DNA from: Oscillospiraceae bacterium
Lineage (GTDB): Bacteria; Bacillota; Clostridia; Oscillospirales; Oscillospiraceae
DNA: 32,799 bases
NCBI GenBank assembly: GCA_017436955.1
Contig: JAFSCD010000014.1
Span: 1 to 32,799 of the forward strand
Reading direction: 5' to 3'
A program made the position numbers and the translations under genes. The notes below the pieces were generated by a model. That model worked only from the letters and a program-made list of their open reading frames with translations, was not told the origin of the DNA and made no database searches. Within the stretch, counting starts at the first letter, position 1. Each line of letters starts with the position of its first letter. Positions 8,439-14,982 of the stretch are shown one piece after another.

Positions 8439-8901
8439 TCTCTTTCTCCTCCATCACGGCAACGTAGCAGCCGTCGATGATCATAATTCGGGGGTCATCG
8501 GGGTCAAAATCGGTTTGGTACAGATAGTCGCCCAAGCCCTTGCCCGTCAGCTTGGCGTAGGCTTCCTTCAGCACCCAAAGCCGCAAAATGGCGGCGTTGG
8601 GATCGGCAGCAGCGGCGTGCCTGCGCTGCTCGGTGGGCGACAGGATTTTCCCGGAAAGCGCCGGAGAGACCCTGCGGTCCATCTCCTCCGCGTCCAGACC
8701 CACATTGTGCGCGCTCAGGCAGCAAAAGGCGTGGCGCTTGGTATGGGAAATGGAAAAATGCAGCTTGTTATCCGCAAAATAGGGCTTTCCAAGCTCTGTT
8801 ACCGCAATTTCCGGCATTTCGCCGCCGCAAAGCTGTTGCAGTAATTCTCTGCCGACGGTATGCCCGTCCCGACCGTTCAGCCGGGCAAACGCGATACGCA
8901 T
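8428..8901 (-). CDS. Short 4'-phosphopantetheinyl transferase superfamily protein
   Basis: A 157-aa protein expected to transfer phosphopantetheine from CoA to a serine on a carrier protein. Landmarks in order are GKPYFADNKLHFSISHT (substrate/CoA-binding), VGLDAEEMDR (Mg-binding D-x-E), ILSPTEQ, and LRLWVLKEAYAKLTGKGLG (W-x-x-KEAYxKxxGxGL). The Sfp type is usually about 220 aa, so this one is short, lacking part of the N-terminal subdomain, yet it retains all catalytic blocks. No carrier protein or synthase gene is nearby, so its target is unknown. A very good AAGGAGGTGG ribosome binding site sets the ATG at 8901. Confidence 0.87.
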   Translation of the reverse strand: MRIAFARLNGRDGHTVGRELLQQLCGGEMPEIAVTELGKPYFADNKLHFSISHTKRHAFCCLSAHNVGLDAEEMDRRVSPALSGKILSPTEQRRHAAAADPNAAILRLWVLKEAYAKLTGKGLGDYLYQTDFDPDDPRIMIIDGCYVAVMEEKENAV

Positions 8902-8921
8902 CTGACCACCTCCTTTTGTTT

Positions 8922-8950
8922 AGTATACGGCAAAAAACGCCCCGGGTCAA
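8922..8950 (-). promoter_or_regulatory. Sigma-A promoter for the PPTase-tatD pair
   Basis: The minus strand reads TTGACC (8945-8950), 17 bp, TATACT (8922-8927), 20 nt upstream of the PPTase start codon and just before its ribosome binding site. Confidence 0.8.
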
Positions 8951-9006
8951 TACAGCAAAGAGGAAACCGCAAACGCCATAGCTTGCTGTCCTTCACAATT
9001 ACGACA

Positions 9007-9063
9007 CTCCCTCCGTCACGGCTTGCGCCGCGCCACCTCCCCCAAAGGAGGAGGCAAGGGCGC
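9007..9063. repeat. Partial dispersed repeat, family C (right half)
   Basis: This ~57-bp segment (CTCCCTCCGTCACGGCTTGCG ... GAGGCAAGGGCG) matches the right half of the fuller unit at 31119-31248. It lies directly after the spoIIP stop codon, and its GC-rich inverted repeat could help end spoIIP transcripts. Confidence 0.7.
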
Positions 9064-9064
9064 G

Positions 9065-10003
9065 TCAATTAGAAAGCGTCACGATGGCTTGTGCCAGAGC
9101 GTTGGCGGCAAGGCGCGCCTCCTCCAAAGTGTTGCCGGCGGCACCCACCTCGATCAGCAGGCTGCCGGAGGTCAGATCCATATTGAACCGCTCGCCGCGC
9201 AGGGAAACCGGGCGGCTGATGCCGGGATTTTCCTGCTCCAGAAGGGCAGATAACTGCAGCGCCAAAGCCAGATTTTTCTGCCAGTTGGGGTGATGATTCC
9301 CGTTGCTGTCGGTGCCGACCACCATCATCAGCTGGGCAGATTCCTGTCCACCCACGGTGGCAGAGGTAACGAGCTGCCCGGCGGTACTGTCGGAGGCGTC
9401 CCGGTGGATATCCAGCACCATTTGGATGGTGGGATATTGCACCAAGTAATTCCGGATACTGCTGCGCGCGCTGGAATAGGAAGCGTCATAGTCCGGGTGA
9501 TCGTGGTAGTTTTCGTCGTGGATCACGGCAATTCCGTTGGCCTCCAGCACCCGGGCGATCTCGGCGCCGATGGCGATCATATTTTCCCGGTCGTCCAGAC
9601 TGCGGTAGTTTTCCGTGCCGGCGTAGCTCTCGGTGGCGTGGCTGTGGAGGATCAGAACAGAGGGGGCGTCACCGCGCAGGGAAAAGGAAAGCGGCGTTGT
9701 CAGCAAAGCCTCCAGATCCGGGCGGTAATCGCAAAAATATTGCACAGCTACCAGATCCTCTGTGGAAAAAGTGGGGTTGTCCGGTGGCGCGGTAGGCTGC
9801 GTTGGGGGCTCGGTTGGCGTTTCCGGTGATGTGGGCGCCGGCTCGGAGATATGGAGCATCTGCCCGGTCTGCAGAAACAGCAGCAGGCTCACCACCTCTT
9901 TTTGGCTCAGGGCGGCGGCAAGTGTATGAAAAATGCCGCTTTGCAGGCACAAAAGCAGCGCGCAGATGCCGATTGCCAGCCGCAGCCGAAAATTACGATC
10001 CAT
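9065..10003 (-). CDS. spoIIP: Stage II sporulation protein P (SpoIIP), peptidoglycan amidase/endopeptidase
   Basis: A 312-aa protein of the septal peptidoglycan hydrolysis machinery (SpoIID-SpoIIM-SpoIIP) needed for engulfment of the forespore. The ATG at 10003 (MDRNFRLRL) has GGAGG 7-8 nt upstream. Residues about 7-29 form a membrane anchor. A Pro/Thr-rich linker follows (TSPETPTEPPTQPT). The catalytic domain shows VLILHSHATESY (zinc histidine), DDRENMIAIGAEIARVLEANGI, and VLDIHRDA, all hallmarks of SpoIIP. The gene stands alone, not next to gpr as in Bacillus. I did not find a clear sigma-E promoter in the 50 bp upstream. It is strong evidence for an endospore-former. Confidence 0.93.
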   Translation of the reverse strand: MDRNFRLRLAIGICALLLCLQSGIFHTLAAALSQKEVVSLLLFLQTGQMLHISEPAPTSPETPTEPPTQPTAPPDNPTFSTEDLVAVQYFCDYRPDLEALLTTPLSFSLRGDAPSVLILHSHATESYAGTENYRSLDDRENMIAIGAEIARVLEANGIAVIHDENYHDHPDYDASYSSARSSIRNYLVQYPTIQMVLDIHRDASDSTAGQLVTSATVGGQESAQLMMVVGTDSNGNHHPNWQKNLALALQLSALLEQENPGISRPVSLRGERFNMDLTSGSLLIEVGAAGNTLEEARLAANALAQAIVTLSN

Positions 10004-10051
10004 AAGCTTCCTCCAAAAGATTAGAAAATGAAAGGCTTCCCCCAGGGGAAG

Positions 10052-10088
10052 AAAAAAGAGAATTGATGCTTGTACATCAATTCTCTTT
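10052..10088 (-). terminator. Terminator of tadA, starting at its stop codon
   Basis: A perfect 14-bp inverted repeat (10055-10068 with 10075-10088) with a 6-nt loop is followed on the minus strand by a T6 run. The stem begins inside the tadA stop codon, so the last codons of tadA are part of the terminator. Confidence 0.92.
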
Positions 10089-10569
10089 ACGTATTGGGTT
10101 TTTGCCATTTGGGGCGGTCTTTCAGCTCCAGACGCAGGTTTTGGAAAAATTCCTGCAGCAGCCGGGCGCTTTCTTCCTCCATCACTCCGGATTCTACCGC
10201 GGGATGATGGTTAAATTCCATCGAAAACAGCGAGCAGACGGAATTTACCGCGCCGTATTTTTTGTCGGATGCGCCGTAGACCACTTTTGGGATCCGCGCG
10301 TTCAGGATCGCGCCGGCGCACATGGCACAGGGCTCCAGAGTCACGTAAAGGGTGCAATCCCACAGCCGCCAGCCGCCCAGATTTTTGCAGGCATCGCTGA
10401 TGGCTTCGATCTCGGCGTGGGCAAGGGCGTTTTTATCCGCTTCCCGGCGGTTGCGACCCCGACCGACGATCTCATTTCCTCTTACGATGACACAGCCCAC
10501 CGGCACCTCACCCTCGGCGGCGGCTTCTCTTGCCAGCGCCAGGGCTTCCAGCATATATGTATTTTCCAT
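10087..10569 (-). CDS. tadA: tRNA-specific adenosine(34) deaminase TadA
   Basis: A 160-aa zinc enzyme that converts adenosine-34 of tRNA-Arg(ACG) to inosine, permitting wobble reading. It begins MENTYMLEALALAREAA and contains GEVPVGCVIV, the catalytic HAEIEAI (zinc histidine and general-base glutamate) and LEPCAMCAGAI (two zinc cysteines). The C-terminal NHHPAVESGVMEEESARLLQEFF is also typical. Length fits the family. It has its own promoter (10595-10623) and terminator, so it is monocistronic. Confidence 0.96.
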   Translation of the reverse strand: MENTYMLEALALAREAAAEGEVPVGCVIVRGNEIVGRGRNRREADKNALAHAEIEAISDACKNLGGWRLWDCTLYVTLEPCAMCAGAILNARIPKVVYGASDKKYGAVNSVCSLFSMEFNHHPAVESGVMEEESARLLQEFFQNLRLELKDRPKWQKPNT

Positions 10570-10594
10570 AGCGCACCGCCTTTCCGTTTTTTAT

Positions 10595-10623
10595 ATCATA
10601 ACCAAAAGGCGGCGATCCGTCAA
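10595..10623 (-). promoter_or_regulatory. Sigma-A promoter for tadA
   Basis: The minus strand reads TTGACG (10618-10623), 17 bp, TATGAT (10595-10600), ending 25 nt before the tadA start. The -35 overlaps the stop codon of the upstream XRE regulator gene. Confidence 0.8.
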
Positions 10624-10961
10624 GGCTCCATCAGCATCGCGGCGAAAAGAACAGCCAGCTCTTCCCGGGAGAAGGGGCGCACGCCCCGGTTGTTCAGCCG
10701 CAGGTCGGTTGCGTTGACCCGTTCCAGAAGAAGCTGGGTCAGCTTGGTCTCCTCCTCGGAGGAACCTGCTTTGCCGGTAACCAGAAAATCAATGGTTACG
10801 CCGAAAATATTCGCCATCTCCGCAAGCACATCCAGCGCCGGCTCCCGGCGACCCTGCTCGTACATTCCCACAGCGCTGGGGCTGATCTTCAGCATTTTTG
10901 CCAGTTCCGACTGGCTGATACCTGCCGCGCGCCGCAGTGCTGCGATCCTTGCACCTAACAT
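10620..10961 (-). CDS. XRE-family helix-turn-helix regulator, 113 aa
   Basis: A small cytoplasmic DNA-binding protein. Residues 1-60 form a Cro/CI-type HTH: IAALRRAAGISQSELAKML, then SPSAVGMYEQGRREP as the recognition helix and its trailing turn, then LAEMANIFGVTIDFLV. Residues 65-113 are a short helical tail (EEETKLTQLLLERV, FSREELAVLFAAML) that may mediate dimerisation or effector sensing. The start ATG at 10961 has GAGGTGG upstream. It is divergent from the mini-cassette at 11129-11716, which suggests it controls itself and that cassette; that is inference. No specific regulon can be named. Confidence 0.85.
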   Translation of the reverse strand: MLGARIAALRRAAGISQSELAKMLKISPSAVGMYEQGRREPALDVLAEMANIFGVTIDFLVTGKAGSSEEETKLTQLLLERVNATDLRLNNRGVRPFSREELAVLFAAMLMEP

Positions 10962-10990
10962 ATTACCACCTCGTTTTTAGAATTAAACCC

Positions 10991-11076
10991 AGTATAGCAC
11001 AGATTTTTCCAAAAAAACAGATGAAAGCAAACATCTACACAATTCGACGTAAATTACACGATCTGTGTAGTATACT
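10991..11076. promoter_or_regulatory. Divergent promoter/operator region between the XRE gene and the mini-cassette
   Basis: TACAC-N5-GTGTA (11055-11069) is an inverted repeat that abuts a TATACT -10 (11071-11076) reading right. A further CTACACA half-site at 11035-11041 forms an inverted pair with TGTGTAG (11064-11070). On the minus strand TATACT (10991-10996) is a likely -10 for the XRE gene. Neither promoter has a good -35, as is common for regulated promoters. Operator function is inferred. Confidence 0.5.
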
Positions 11077-11128
11077 CAATGCGGAAATAGGGGCAAACCG
11101 CAGATTTTTCCACAAGGAGGGGATGTAG

Positions 11129-11263
11129 ATGGCGCAAACCATAGAGCCGGTTTTGTACATAGACCCCCAGGCGCAGCGTCCGGCAGGCTTCTGCGGGGTA
11201 TGTGGCGGGGAACTGTACAGCCCGGGGCTGATCTGCATTCGCTGCCAAAGAGACAAAGCGTGA
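11129..11263 (+). CDS. 44-aa double-CxxC (zinc-ribbon-like) mini-protein
   Basis: A small gene with a strong AAGGAGGGG ribosome binding site 8 nt before the ATG. The product, 44 aa, has two CxxC pairs: C22-GV-C25 and C36-IR-C39, 10 residues apart, with glycines after the first pair. This is the layout of a minimal zinc ribbon. The N-terminal 20 residues (MAQTIEPVLYIDPQAQRPAG) have no recognisable domain. The stop overlaps a GTG start of the next gene, an arrangement that argues for real coupled translation. Function is unknown; it may bind DNA, RNA or a protein partner of the downstream HTH protein. Confidence 0.72.
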   Translation: MAQTIEPVLYIDPQAQRPAGFCGVCGGELYSPGLICIRCQRDKA

Positions 11264-11493
11264 AGCTGGCGGAAATGAGCCGGGAGTACCGGGAATCCGC
11301 CCGGCTGCTGCAGGAGCGGCTTCGGCTGCTTCGGCAAATGCTGGCGCAAGCAGATGACCCGGAGGAGATCTGGCATATCAGACGCAGAATTGCAGAACTG
11401 ACCCCGATGCTGACCCAGATGAATGATCTGGCAGAGCTGACGGAGCATTATTACGAAAGGGGGTATTGGCGCAGTGAGAAGTATACGCTTTGA
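11260..11493 (+). CDS. Small charged helical protein (77 aa), unknown function
   Basis: The likely start is GTG at 11260, which overlaps the stop codon of the preceding mini-protein; ATG at 11275 is the alternative. The product is almost entirely charged helix: SREYRESARLLQERLRLLRQ, then EEIWHIRRRIAELTPML, then LAELTEHYYERGYW. Leucine/arginine spacing suggests a short coiled coil or helical hairpin. No cysteine or enzyme motif is seen. It overlaps the next gene by 20 nt. I do not recognise a named family. Position between a zinc-ribbon mini-protein and a sigma-4-like HTH suggests a regulatory accessory role, which is inference. Confidence 0.68.
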   Translation: MKLAEMSREYRESARLLQERLRLLRQMLAQADDPEEIWHIRRRIAELTPMLTQMNDLAELTEHYYERGYWRSEKYTL

Positions 11494-11716
11494 CGGCAAG
11501 CTGTCCGTCCGTTTACCCAAAAAGATACAGCAGCAGCGGCTTCACCGGGTGATCCGGGAGGAGCTGACGCAGCTGCAGCGCTACACGGTGATCGCCTACT
11601 ATTTCCGGGAGCTGACTATGGAGCAGATTGCCAAAGAGCGGTGCGTGAATAAAAGCACGGTCAGCCGCACCCTGCGGCGTGCAGAGGACAAGCTGCGCCG
11701 GTTTCTGCAATATTGA
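11474..11716 (+). CDS. Sigma-70 region 4-like helix-turn-helix protein (80 aa)
   Basis: The start is GTG at 11474 with GAAAGGGGG about 10 nt upstream. The 80-aa product has a basic N-terminal strand (RFDGKLSVRLPKKIQ), then a region-4-like fold: LTQLQRYTVIAYYFRELTMEQIAKERCVNKSTVSRTLRRAEDKL, where the MEQIAKE...NKSTVSRTLRRA part is the HTH. Sigma region 2 and 3 are absent, so it is not a complete sigma factor. Similar short sigma-4-like proteins occur in Firmicute phages and integrative elements and as stand-alone regulators. It ends the cassette, 5 nt before a terminator hairpin. Confidence 0.82.
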   Translation: MRSIRFDGKLSVRLPKKIQQQRLHRVIREELTQLQRYTVIAYYFRELTMEQIAKERCVNKSTVSRTLRRAEDKLRRFLQY

Positions 11717-11721
11717 GGTTA

Positions 11722-11750
11722 TGCCGCAACGCAAGTTGCGGCAGTTTTTT
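11722..11750 (+). terminator. Terminator of the mini-cassette
   Basis: A perfect 9-bp stem, TGCCGCAAC with GTTGCGGCA, GCAA tetraloop, then a T6 run, 5 nt after the stop codon of the sigma-4-like gene. Confidence 0.93.
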
Positions 11751-11753
11751 ATA

Positions 11754-11912
11754 GGCTTCCCCTGGGGAAAAATGCTGGAACGGGAAACCTACCCCCACAT
11801 GTACAAATCGAAAGGCGTGTATGTAGGGGTCGATGCCCACATCGACCCGAAAACGCACAGTGAAATAACGGGCGGATGTGGGCATCCGCCCCTACGATAA
11901 CCCTTTGGTGCA
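11754..11912. repeat. Dispersed repeat patch (family A fragment plus family D)
   Basis: It begins with a short family A end (GGCTTCCCCTGGGGAA). Two family D hairpin units follow: GTAGGGGTCGATGCCCACATC... (11823-11848) and the palindromic GGGCGGATGTGGGCATCCGC... unit (11870-11895). The latter 26 bp are identical to 15121-15146. The tail CTACGATAA-CTTTGGTGCAT recurs near 20607-20630. No coding content. Confidence 0.75.
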
Positions 11913-11920
11913 TCTTGATC

Positions 11921-11963
11921 GGAGAAAAAATAGAAGGCGCACTGATTACAAATCAGTGCGCCT
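11921..11963 (-). terminator. Terminator of the rpmH-rnpA-yidD-yidC-jag operon
   Basis: A 13-bp perfect stem (11935-11947 with 11951-11963) with a 3-nt loop, followed on the minus strand by TTCTATTTTTT. It lies 6 nt after the jag stop codon. Confidence 0.92.
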
Positions 11964-11969
11964 AAAACA

Positions 11970-12812
11970 TTATCTTACAAACTCAATCACAACTCTGCGG
12001 TTGGGCTCGGTGCCGGTGGAATGGGTGGTGATATTCTCCATATCCTGCAGGGCAGAGTGGATCACGTGACGCTCGTAAGCGTTCATCGGCTCCAGGGTGG
12101 TGCGGCGGCGTGCCTTCAGCACCTGCTGTGCCTTCTTACGGGCATAGCGGCTCAGGCTGTCCTCGCGCTTTGCGCGGTAGTCCTCGGCATCCACATTGAT
12201 GCGGATGTGACCCTCTACGGTGCGACCTACGGAGTAGTTTGCCAGATGCTGCAGCGCATCCAGCGTATCGCCTCGGCGACCGATCAGGTAGCCCAGGTCG
12301 GAGCCGGTGAACTCTACCTTGTAGGTGTTGCCGTCTTCCTTCCAGGCGTGGGGAACGGCATCGGAGCCCATATGCTCCAAAAGACCCTTCAGGAAGATCT
12401 CGATCTTCTCCTCCACAGAGCCGGGCTCCGCAGGGGCGTAGACCTTGGGCTCGGCAGGCGCCTTGGGTGCTTCTGCCTTGGGTGCGGTCTTGCGCTCGGG
12501 CTTGGCAGGCTTGGGCTCTGCCTTGGGCGCAACGGGAGCAGGCGTGGGAGCAGGTGCAGCCACAACGGGCTTTGCCTTGGGCTTGCTGCGGGAAGCGCTG
12601 GAAAGGGCAACCCGGGGTGCTTCGGGAGCGGGATCGGGAGCCTCGTAGGTCACCTGGACCTTCGCAGGCTGATTGCCGATACCCAGGAAGCCGGACTTTT
12701 CTCTGCTGATGACCTGAACGGAAACGCTGTCCCGATCCAGACCCAGCTGCGCCAAGGCGGCTTCAATGGCAAGATCAACGGTCTTGCCGGTGGTAATAAT
12801 GGTTTTCTCCAT
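11970..12812 (-). CDS. jag: RNA-binding protein Jag/KhpB (SpoIIIJ-associated), KH and R3H domains
   Basis: A 280-aa RNA-binding protein linked to cell elongation control. Three parts are visible. Residues 1-52 are a Jag N-domain (EKTIITTGKTVDLAIEAAL, SREKSGFLGIGNQPAKVQV). Residues about 58-130 are an Ala/Pro/Lys-rich, low-complexity linker. The C-terminal half has a KH domain with the GxxG loop in YLIGRRGDTLDALQHLANY and an R3H domain (RKKAQQVLKARR, MNAYERHVIHSALQD). The start is 2 nt after yidC, so the genes are translationally linked. The linker length is variable in the family and is longer than in Bacillus Jag. Confidence 0.95.
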   Translation of the reverse strand: MEKTIITTGKTVDLAIEAALAQLGLDRDSVSVQVISREKSGFLGIGNQPAKVQVTYEAPDPAPEAPRVALSSASRSKPKAKPVVAAPAPTPAPVAPKAEPKPAKPERKTAPKAEAPKAPAEPKVYAPAEPGSVEEKIEIFLKGLLEHMGSDAVPHAWKEDGNTYKVEFTGSDLGYLIGRRGDTLDALQHLANYSVGRTVEGHIRINVDAEDYRAKREDSLSRYARKKAQQVLKARRRTTLEPMNAYERHVIHSALQDMENITTHSTGTEPNRRVVIEFVR

Positions 12813-12814
12813 AT

Positions 12815-14050
12815 TTATTCCTCCGTAGTTTCGCTGGCGTAGCGATTGGGGTCATAGGCACGACCCTTGCAGTAGGGACGGTCAGGAATTCCGGACAGAG
12901 TGGTCTTTTCCGGGGTCTCCTCGGTCACGATACCGCGTTTTGCCTCATATTCGCGCTTTGCGGCGGCCTGTGCAGCCTCTTCCGCCTGCTGCTTTTTCTT
13001 CTGCAGCTTGCGCTTGCTGGTGTTTTCGGTGATGCCGTCGGGGTTGGCGGCACGGCGCTCTGCGCGCAGGCGCTCCTTTTCCTCCTCTGCAGCCTGCTCT
13101 GCCAGATGCTTCTGCAGACGCTCGGCGTCCTCGGCGTCATAGATCTTGCGGTAGTGCTTGGTCAGGAAGATATCCTCGACCATACGCAGAACACCGCCGA
13201 CGAACCAGTAAACGGAAAGACCGGCAGGAACGGTAAAGCCGATCCACAGCGACATGGCGGGCATCATCCACATCATGACCTTGCTGGACTGATTGCTCTG
13301 GGATTTCTTGGCGGTCTCCTTGTCCTCCAAACCGTTTTCATCGGTGATCACGGAGTTGTTGGCACGCTGGGAAATAAACATGGACAGCACCTGCTGACCG
13401 GCAGAAAACAGCGGGATCAGGAACAGACCGATGTGTGCCCAGTCCCACGCCCAGACGGTGGAATCGAAAATGTTGAACGGAGGCGTAGTGCCCAGGTTCA
13501 GGCTTAAGAACGAGAAGTTGATACCCTGCAGCGCATCGGCGCTGATGCCGGGTACGGCGGTTTTCAGCTGCTCGGCAAACTGGGGGATCAGCTGTGCGGC
13601 AACCACCTCGTCATAGTAGGTGTTGCCGGAGAAAAGCTGGGGTGCAGCTTCCTTGATATAGGCGACGATCGCCGCTGCGTTCTCCGCGGATTCGCCCAGC
13701 AGGTAAACGATGGGCTGACGGATGATCTGCAGCAGGGGGATCAGGATCAGCAGGGGAACAAGACTCCACAGACAGCCGCCGCAACCCATAGTTGCGCCTT
13801 CTTCCTTCTGCAGTTGCTGGATGGCTTCATTTTGCTTTTGCTTGTCGTCGGCATACTTTTCCTGGATCTTCTGGATCTTGGGCTGTATGCGGGACATTTT
13901 CATGGTGCTCTTTTTGGTCTTTGCGGAAATGGGTAGCAGGATCAGCTGCACCAGAGCGGCAAAGATGATCAGCGCAACACCGTAGTTGTTGGTCAGGTCA
14001 TACAGGAAAGACAGCAGCCAACCAAACGGGACAGTAATGATCTTCGTCAT
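12815..14050 (-). CDS. yidC: Membrane protein insertase YidC/Oxa1 (SpoIIIJ type)
   Basis: A 411-aa polytopic insertase that integrates proteins into the cytoplasmic membrane alone or with SecYEG. The 60KD_IMP core is clear: NNYGVALIIFAALVQLILLPIS (TM1), the cytosolic coiled helices KMSRIQPKIQKIQEKYADD, then LWSLVPLLILIPLLQIIRQP, and the last helices MMPAMSLWIGFTVPAGLSVYW. There is no lipobox, unlike Bacillus SpoIIIJ. An extended TM2-TM3 extracytoplasmic segment and a ~100-aa highly charged C-terminal tail (EEEKERLRAERR...) are present; the tail probably contacts ribosomes. It lies between yidD and jag. Confidence 0.95.
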   Translation of the reverse strand: MTKIITVPFGWLLSFLYDLTNNYGVALIIFAALVQLILLPISAKTKKSTMKMSRIQPKIQKIQEKYADDKQKQNEAIQQLQKEEGATMGCGGCLWSLVPLLILIPLLQIIRQPIVYLLGESAENAAAIVAYIKEAAPQLFSGNTYYDEVVAAQLIPQFAEQLKTAVPGISADALQGINFSFLSLNLGTTPPFNIFDSTVWAWDWAHIGLFLIPLFSAGQQVLSMFISQRANNSVITDENGLEDKETAKKSQSNQSSKVMMWMMPAMSLWIGFTVPAGLSVYWFVGGVLRMVEDIFLTKHYRKIYDAEDAERLQKHLAEQAAEEEKERLRAERRAANPDGITENTSKRKLQKKKQQAEEAAQAAAKREYEAKRGIVTEETPEKTTLSGIPDRPYCKGRAYDPNRYASETTEE

Positions 14051-14066
14051 TAAACATTCTCCTTAA

Positions 14067-14279
14067 TTACGGAACGGGGTCGTAGGGATCGCCCTTGTAG
14101 AAGGGATTGCAGCGCAGCAGCCGCTTCAAAGCGAGCCAACCGCCCTTCAGCGCCCCGTATTTGTTGATAGCCTCGTAGGCGTAGGCGGAGCAGGTGGGTA
14201 TAAAACGGCAGGATGGTGGGGTGTTGGGAGAAACGGAGCGTTGGTAGAAGCGGATCAGGGAAAGAAAAAGCTTTTTCAT
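14067..14279 (-). CDS. yidD: Membrane protein insertion efficiency factor YidD
   Basis: A 70-aa YidD. Residues [34 protein letters not shown] and [18 protein letters not shown] are the conserved family blocks, with the cysteine pair in SCRF..TCS. I placed the start at ATG 14279, which has a GTGAGG ribosome binding site 6-8 nt upstream overlapping the rnpA stop; a GTG four codons upstream is the alternative. It lies 8 nt downstream of rnpA and 16 nt upstream of yidC, the classic gene order. Confidence 0.95.
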   Translation of the reverse strand: MKKLFLSLIRFYQRSVSPNTPPSCRFIPTCSAYAYEAINKYGALKGGWLALKRLLRCNPFYKGDPYDPVP

Positions 14280-14287
14280 AAAAAACC

Positions 14288-14638
14288 TCACGTTTCGCTG
14301 TCCGTGGGCAGAAGGATACCCAGCTTTTCCGCAAGCTGCAGGTAAGCAGCGGAAAGTCTTACAAACCCGGCGTTGACGGCTTTGGAGCGCGCAACCACAA
14401 CAATATCCCAGCCTGACTGGAACTTGTCCTCGTGAAGGCGGTAGACCTCACGCAGACGGCGGCGTACCCGATTACGGACCACAGCATGACCCAGCTTTTT
14501 GCTGACGGTGATGCCCACCCGATTGGTGGATGTCCCGTTTTTCCGGGCGTAAAGCACAACGTAGCCGTTGGCAACGCCGGCGGAACGGTATAGCCGCTGA
14601 AAGATGTGATTGAGTTTAAGACTCCTGGAAAATTTCAT
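14288..14638 (-). CDS. rnpA: Ribonuclease P protein component
   Basis: A 116-aa basic protein that binds the RNase P RNA and helps process tRNA 5' leaders. The ATG at 14638 ([13 protein letters not shown]) has GGGGAG upstream; the frame extends further but only through leader sequence. The RNR motif [29 protein letters not shown] is the family signature. Length is normal. It follows rpmH by about 113 nt, a gap that holds a hairpin. Confidence 0.95.
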   Translation of the reverse strand: MKFSRSLKLNHIFQRLYRSAGVANGYVVLYARKNGTSTNRVGITVSKKLGHAVVRNRVRRRLREVYRLHEDKFQSGWDIVVVARSKAVNAGFVRLSAAYLQLAEKLGILLPTDSET

Positions 14639-14653
14639 AGTATTCTCCCCATT

Positions 14654-14700
14654 AAAAAGGGAGCGGGGCGAAAGATACATTCGCCCCGCTTATAGCTCCC
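14654..14700 (-). terminator. Intercistronic hairpin (possible attenuator) between rpmH and rnpA
   Basis: An 11-bp GC-rich stem, AGCGGGGCGAA (14662-14672) with TTCGCCCCGCT (14680-14690), is followed on the minus strand by CCC and a T5 run (14654-14658). It can extend by pairing GGGAG with CTCCC. It resembles a leaky intrinsic terminator, which would make rpmH mRNA more abundant than rnpA. Confidence 0.72.
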
Positions 14701-14751
14701 ATTTTCGCATTGAGCGATCATCGTGCTGTTTGGCAAACCCAAAAGCTGCTA

Positions 14752-14886
14752 TCAGGCAGAAAGAACCTTGCGGCCCTTTGCACGGCGGCGGGCAAGAACC
14801 TTGCGACCGTTGGAAGTAGCCATTCTCTGGCGGAAACCGTGAACCTTGGAACGATGGCGGTTGCTGGGCTGGTAGGTACGCTTCAC
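14752..14886 (-). CDS. rpmH: 50S ribosomal protein L34
   Basis: A 44-aa ribosomal protein. The product opens [18 protein letters not shown] and ends [18 protein letters not shown], matching L34 over its whole length. It uses a GTG start codon with an AGGAGGT ribosome binding site 9 nt upstream. It is the first gene of the operon and has a strong promoter about 97 nt upstream. No dnaA gene lies on its upstream side here. Confidence 0.97.
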   Translation of the reverse strand: MKRTYQPSNRHRSKVHGFRQRMATSNGRKVLARRRAKGRKVLSA

Positions 14887-14925
14887 TTGGGATACACCTC
14901 CTGTTAAACACATTTATGCTCGACA

Positions 14926-14972
14926 GTCAAATTTGACCGCAGCGACACATATTTTTTTGACCATAATTGGTC
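14926..14972. promoter_or_regulatory. Palindromes in the rpmH leader
   Basis: The untranslated leader of rpmH holds a perfect 12-bp palindrome, GTCAAATTTGAC (14926-14937), and a second dyad, GACCA-TAAT-TGGTC (14959-14972). Both contain the same GWCMA half-site theme. They might bind a regulator or fold in the mRNA; no function is known. Confidence 0.35.
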
Positions 14973-14982
14973 ATGCTAGGGT

